DNA of 64,000 nucleotides, from assembly GCF_033807715.1 (NCBI RefSeq), contig NC_084590.1, positions 8,588,327-8,652,326 of the forward strand, written 5' to 3'. The notes beneath the pieces were generated by a model that did not search any database, was not told the origin of the DNA, and saw only the letters and a list, made by a program, of their open reading frames with translations. The translations under genes and the position numbers were made by a program. This DNA comes from Cololabis saira (taxonomy: Eukaryota; Chordata; Actinopteri; Beloniformes; Belonidae). The number at the start of each line of letters is the position of its first letter. Within the stretch, counting starts at the first letter, position 1. This document shows, piece by piece, positions 60,645-64,000 of this stretch.

Positions 60645-60647
60645 ACA

Positions 60648-60697
<50 letters not shown>

Positions 60698-60707
60698 GGG
60701 GGGGAGG
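60645..60707. repeat. TG tract ending in a G run
   Basis: About 24 TG units followed by ten G residues. Another short TG run is at 60858-60879. Confidence 0.9.
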
Positions 60708-62089
60708 TTAAAGACAGATCAAGGTGAATGTATCGGGAGCAGCTTCGAGCTTGTGCTTTCCTCTTGTTTGTCTAGTCCTCCAATGTCCAATTGACCCATG
60801 TCTGGCTGCAAAACCAGATGCATGGATTTCCAAGCAACCAGGACGCAGGATTCTCAGTGTGTGTGTGTGTGTGTGTGAGGGAGAGAGACAGATGTCCGGA
60901 CATGGAGTCACTGACCCCTTTATTAGCTACACCTGGTGTGGCTAACAAAGCGGTGAGAGGAAGAGATACTCCGGGTGGAGTGGACGCTAAGAAGACAGGG
61001 AGATGAAAGAGAGAAGAGGCTGGTTGTGGCGGTTGTTCAACATCAACCTCGTGGAATCGGCCTCGAGACTCGTTTCTCTGGAAACCACAAGTATTACAGA
61101 GAGAGAGACTACATTTCATGTGTTTTGTGGGGCGAACAAGCAGGCACAGAGTCTGAGTGTTGACCAGAAGGAGCAGCGCGGGTTCAGCCAGATGCCTCGG
61201 CTGAAACCACTCCAGCTTCCTGCGGTGTGTTCGATGAGGCCAGTCCTCTATCAATCACAATCATTCTGTCTCAGCGTGTGTTCGATGACAGATTGAAAAT
61301 CACCAGCAAAGTAGTCACAATCCCACCTTATTAAGGCTGTTACTCCATATATGTTCTGACAACTGTACAAAGTCATTTGACAAAATGTCTTTGAATTTCT
61401 TTTTTTTTTGTTCTTTCTTGCTTTTGCTCTTGCTCTTGCGTCCTTGTGAGGATACAATGACTGCTACCTGTGATTTAGTTCACAGACGCCCTGCACCACA
61501 TTGATCCACGGCCCACTCTGTGACTTGTGTCCCCCGCGTCATCCAGAGTCTGAAATACATCCCAGGAGATCACAGCGTCATCCTCTAGTCTAAACACACA
61601 CAGGCTGCGAGACCTTTCACCCTGTTTCCTATCAATTACAATGAAGATGGAATATCAGTGGAACAAACCCCACAAAACAACACCAAAATCTGTTATGATG
61701 TGTTGAGGTGCAGATTTAAGAGATTAAGGTCATATTTCATCGCTTGGCAAGATGTGATCTACAGGAGGATATATTTCCAACGCTTTTAATGTATCACATA
61801 AAAAGTAATAAATATGGAAATAAGCAATGTGCTACCCACAAGAGGACGTCTTCCAGGGAGCAGTTATTTACCATAAAATAAAACACGATGCTTAATAGCA
61901 TAAAAGAAGTACTCAGGTGTGTCAGCTGGGACTACGAGCAGAGCACGACCCCAGCGCTTCTTCATATCAGCAGTAAAACACGGGCGGGATTTAAGTTTGT
62001 TACGTTTGTTCAGAAGTGACTCAAGAGACGAGTGTTTGGTACAATTAATGCTCAAATCATTTGTTTGCCTCACTGTGATTGAAATATGG
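60708..62089. other. Intergenic, no gene supported
   Basis: Several ORFs up to 160 codons on both strands overlap each other and low-complexity sequence. None has a recognised domain. Confidence 0.4.
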
Positions 62090-62095
62090 GAAACT

Positions 62096-63472
62096 GTACG
62101 ACATGTAGAATATGAAGTGATCATAGAGCAACTACATGTAGAATATGAAGTGATCATAGAGCAACGACATGTAGAATATGAAGTGATCATAGAGCAACTA
62201 CATATAGAATATGAAGTGATCATAGAACAATGACGTGTAGAATATGAAGTGATCATAGAGCAGCGGCATATAGAATATGAAGTGATCATAGAGCAACAAC
62301 ATGTAGAATATGAAGTGATCATAGAGCAACAACATGTAGAATATGAAGTGATCATAGAGCAACAACATGTAGAATATGAAGTGATCATAGAGCAACAACA
62401 TGTAGAATATGAAGTGGTCATAGAACAATGACGTGTAGAATATGAAGTGATCATAGAGCAGCGGCATATAGAATATGAAGTGATCATAGAGCAACAACAT
62501 GTAGAATATGAAGTGATCATAGAGCAACAACATGTAGAATATGAAGTGATCATAGAACAATGACGTGTAGAATATGAAGTGATCATAGAGCAGCGGCATA
62601 TAGAATATGAAGTGATCATAGAGCAACAACATGTAGAATATGAAGTGATCATAGAGCAACAACATGTAGAATATGAAGTGATCATAGAGCAACAACATGT
62701 AGAATATGAAGTGGTCATAGAACAATGACGTGTAGAATATGAAGTGATCATAGAGCAACAATGTATAGAATATGAAGTGATCATAGAGCAACAACATGTA
62801 GAATATGAAGTGATCATAGAGCAACTTCATGTAGAATATGAAGTGATCATAGAGCAACAACATGTAGAATATGAAGTGATCATAGAGCAACAACATGTAG
62901 AATATGAAGTGATCATAGAGCAACTACATGTAGAATATAAAGGGATCATAGAGCAACAACATGTAGAATATGAAGTGATCATAGAGCAACAACATGTAGA
63001 ATATGAAGTGATCATAGAGCAACAACATGTAGAATATGAAGTGATCATAGAGCAACAATGTATAGAATATGAAGTGATCATAGAGCAACAACATGTAGAA
63101 TATGAAGTGATCATAGAGCAACTTCATGTAGAATATGAAGTGATCATAGAGCAACAACATGTAGAATATGAAGTGATCATAGAGCAACAACATGTAGAAT
63201 ATGAAGTGATCATAGAGCAACAACATGTAGAATATGAAGTGATCATAGAGCAACAACATATAGAATATGAAGTGATCATAGAGCAGCGGCATATAGAATA
63301 TGAAGTGATCATAGAGCAACAACATGTAGAATATGAAGTGATCATAGAGCAACTACATGTAGAATATGAAGTGATCATAGAGCAACAACGTATAGAATAT
63401 GAAGTGATCATAGAGCAACAACAACATGTAGAATATGAAGTGATCATAGAGCAACTATATGTAGAATCTGCT
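62096..63472. repeat. 33-bp minisatellite, about 41 units
   Basis: Consensus contains GTAGAATATGAAGTGATCAT followed by AGAGCAACAACAT. The unit length is a multiple of three, so both strands stay open: + reads VEYEVIIEQQH repeats, - reads MITSYSTCCCS repeats. Variant units recur at multiples of 33 bp (see findings). No evidence of translation. Confidence 0.97.
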
Positions 63473-64000
63473 TCCAACTCCTCCCTTTGGTGGATTTTCT
63501 TCACCAAATGTGCCATTTGTCACATTTGGGCTGCAGCCACACGTCTGCTCAGGGGGACAGGGATATATTTGGCACAGATGCCGTCAGTTTTGAGGGTAGG
63601 GGTCCGAAGACGTCTGGGTTGAGGGGGGGGAGGGGAGCGTTAGGCTAAGGGTCAGCTAATTGTAGTTTGCTGCTTGTGTGTTCTAACCGGGCTGAGCACT
63701 GGTGTTTTCTCAGACGTGAGGCTGAGACAACGTTAGACACGTAAACAACCCCGCTACCACGAGCGGTTTATATAAGGAGTGGTGTGCATCACCGGTACGG
63801 TTGTGAGTTGTGTGTGCATGTTTACCCTGATTCACTGAAACAGGAGCAGCTTCTTGTTAGCTAAAATAATCAGGATTTATGAGTCTCCTGCCCCACACAC
63901 AATGAGACCCACGCTTCCCCCCACACAGCCACACTAATTGAGTTTGGTCATTACTGTCTCATTTCTCCATCAAGGTCTCATTCACTTTTTCATCAATCTC
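63473..64000. other. Intergenic, no gene supported
   Basis: Contains G-rich 63620-63640 and a TATA-like GTTTATATAAGGAG at 63766-63779 that might mark a promoter leaving the window, but there is no coding support. Confidence 0.35.

Noticed and set aside
60772..61254. 160-codon minus-strand ORF
   Set aside because: Contains a TG/CA microsatellite translation (HTHTHT) and no recognisable domain; overlaps other equally open frames.
61864..63622. ORFs of 241-317 codons on both strands
   Set aside because: Products of the 33-bp minisatellite. No flanking start context, splice signals or known domain.
63766..63779. TATA-box promoter
   Set aside because: A lone TATA-like string in AT-rich DNA with no downstream gene in the window.

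Overview
The window is animal nuclear DNA, almost certainly from a ray-finned (teleost) fish. It holds a spliced vertebrate gene with introns of up to about 11 kb. Around the gene lie typical teleost repeats: L2-like LINEs with simple-sequence tails, tRNA-derived SINEs, many non-autonomous DNA transposons, and long TG, TA and TCTG tracts. There are no bacterial operons, CRISPR arrays, rRNA genes or free-standing tRNA genes.

The one gene I can reconstruct is pxylp1 (2-phosphoxylose phosphatase 1, formerly acpl2), on the + strand. An inferred non-coding first exon ends at 23387. Five coding exons follow: 28024-28105, 39180-39368, 41460-41586, 52154-52293 and 53157-54175. All junctions are GT-AG, the phases match, and together they encode 518 residues. 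The protein is a Golgi type II membrane enzyme of the histidine acid phosphatase family. It removes phosphate from the xylose of the glycosaminoglycan linker. The signal anchor, the RHGxRxP motif and the HD motif are all intact.

Upstream of the gene (1-23190) the DNA is a graveyard of transposable elements: hAT ends, foldback elements, a PIF/Harbinger element with a 3-bp TTA duplication, hAT transposase and LINE reverse-transcriptase relics, and two TTAA-flanked families. A three-deep nest (hAT-type element, then TTAA element, then L2-like LINE) ends about 100 bp before the presumed promoter.

Intron 1 (23388-27983) carries about 1.4 kb of TCTG-type satellite, and a TA-flanked foldback MITE ends 24 bp before the start-codon exon. 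Introns 2 to 5 hold further MITEs, a THAP-domain element, an internally deleted hAT with a BED finger, a SINE and long TG tracts. A MITE also begins 16 bp after the stop codon. Downstream (55.3-64 kb) are a second THAP element, a LINE with a nested SINE, an unidentified minus-strand ORF, and a 33-bp minisatellite of about 41 units that is open on both strands.

The points most worth checking are a phase-compatible candidate alternative signal-peptide exon in intron 2, a possible in-frame N-terminal extension of pxylp1, and several elements touching splice, promoter or polyadenylation signals. I did not find a convincing undescribed multi-gene system.
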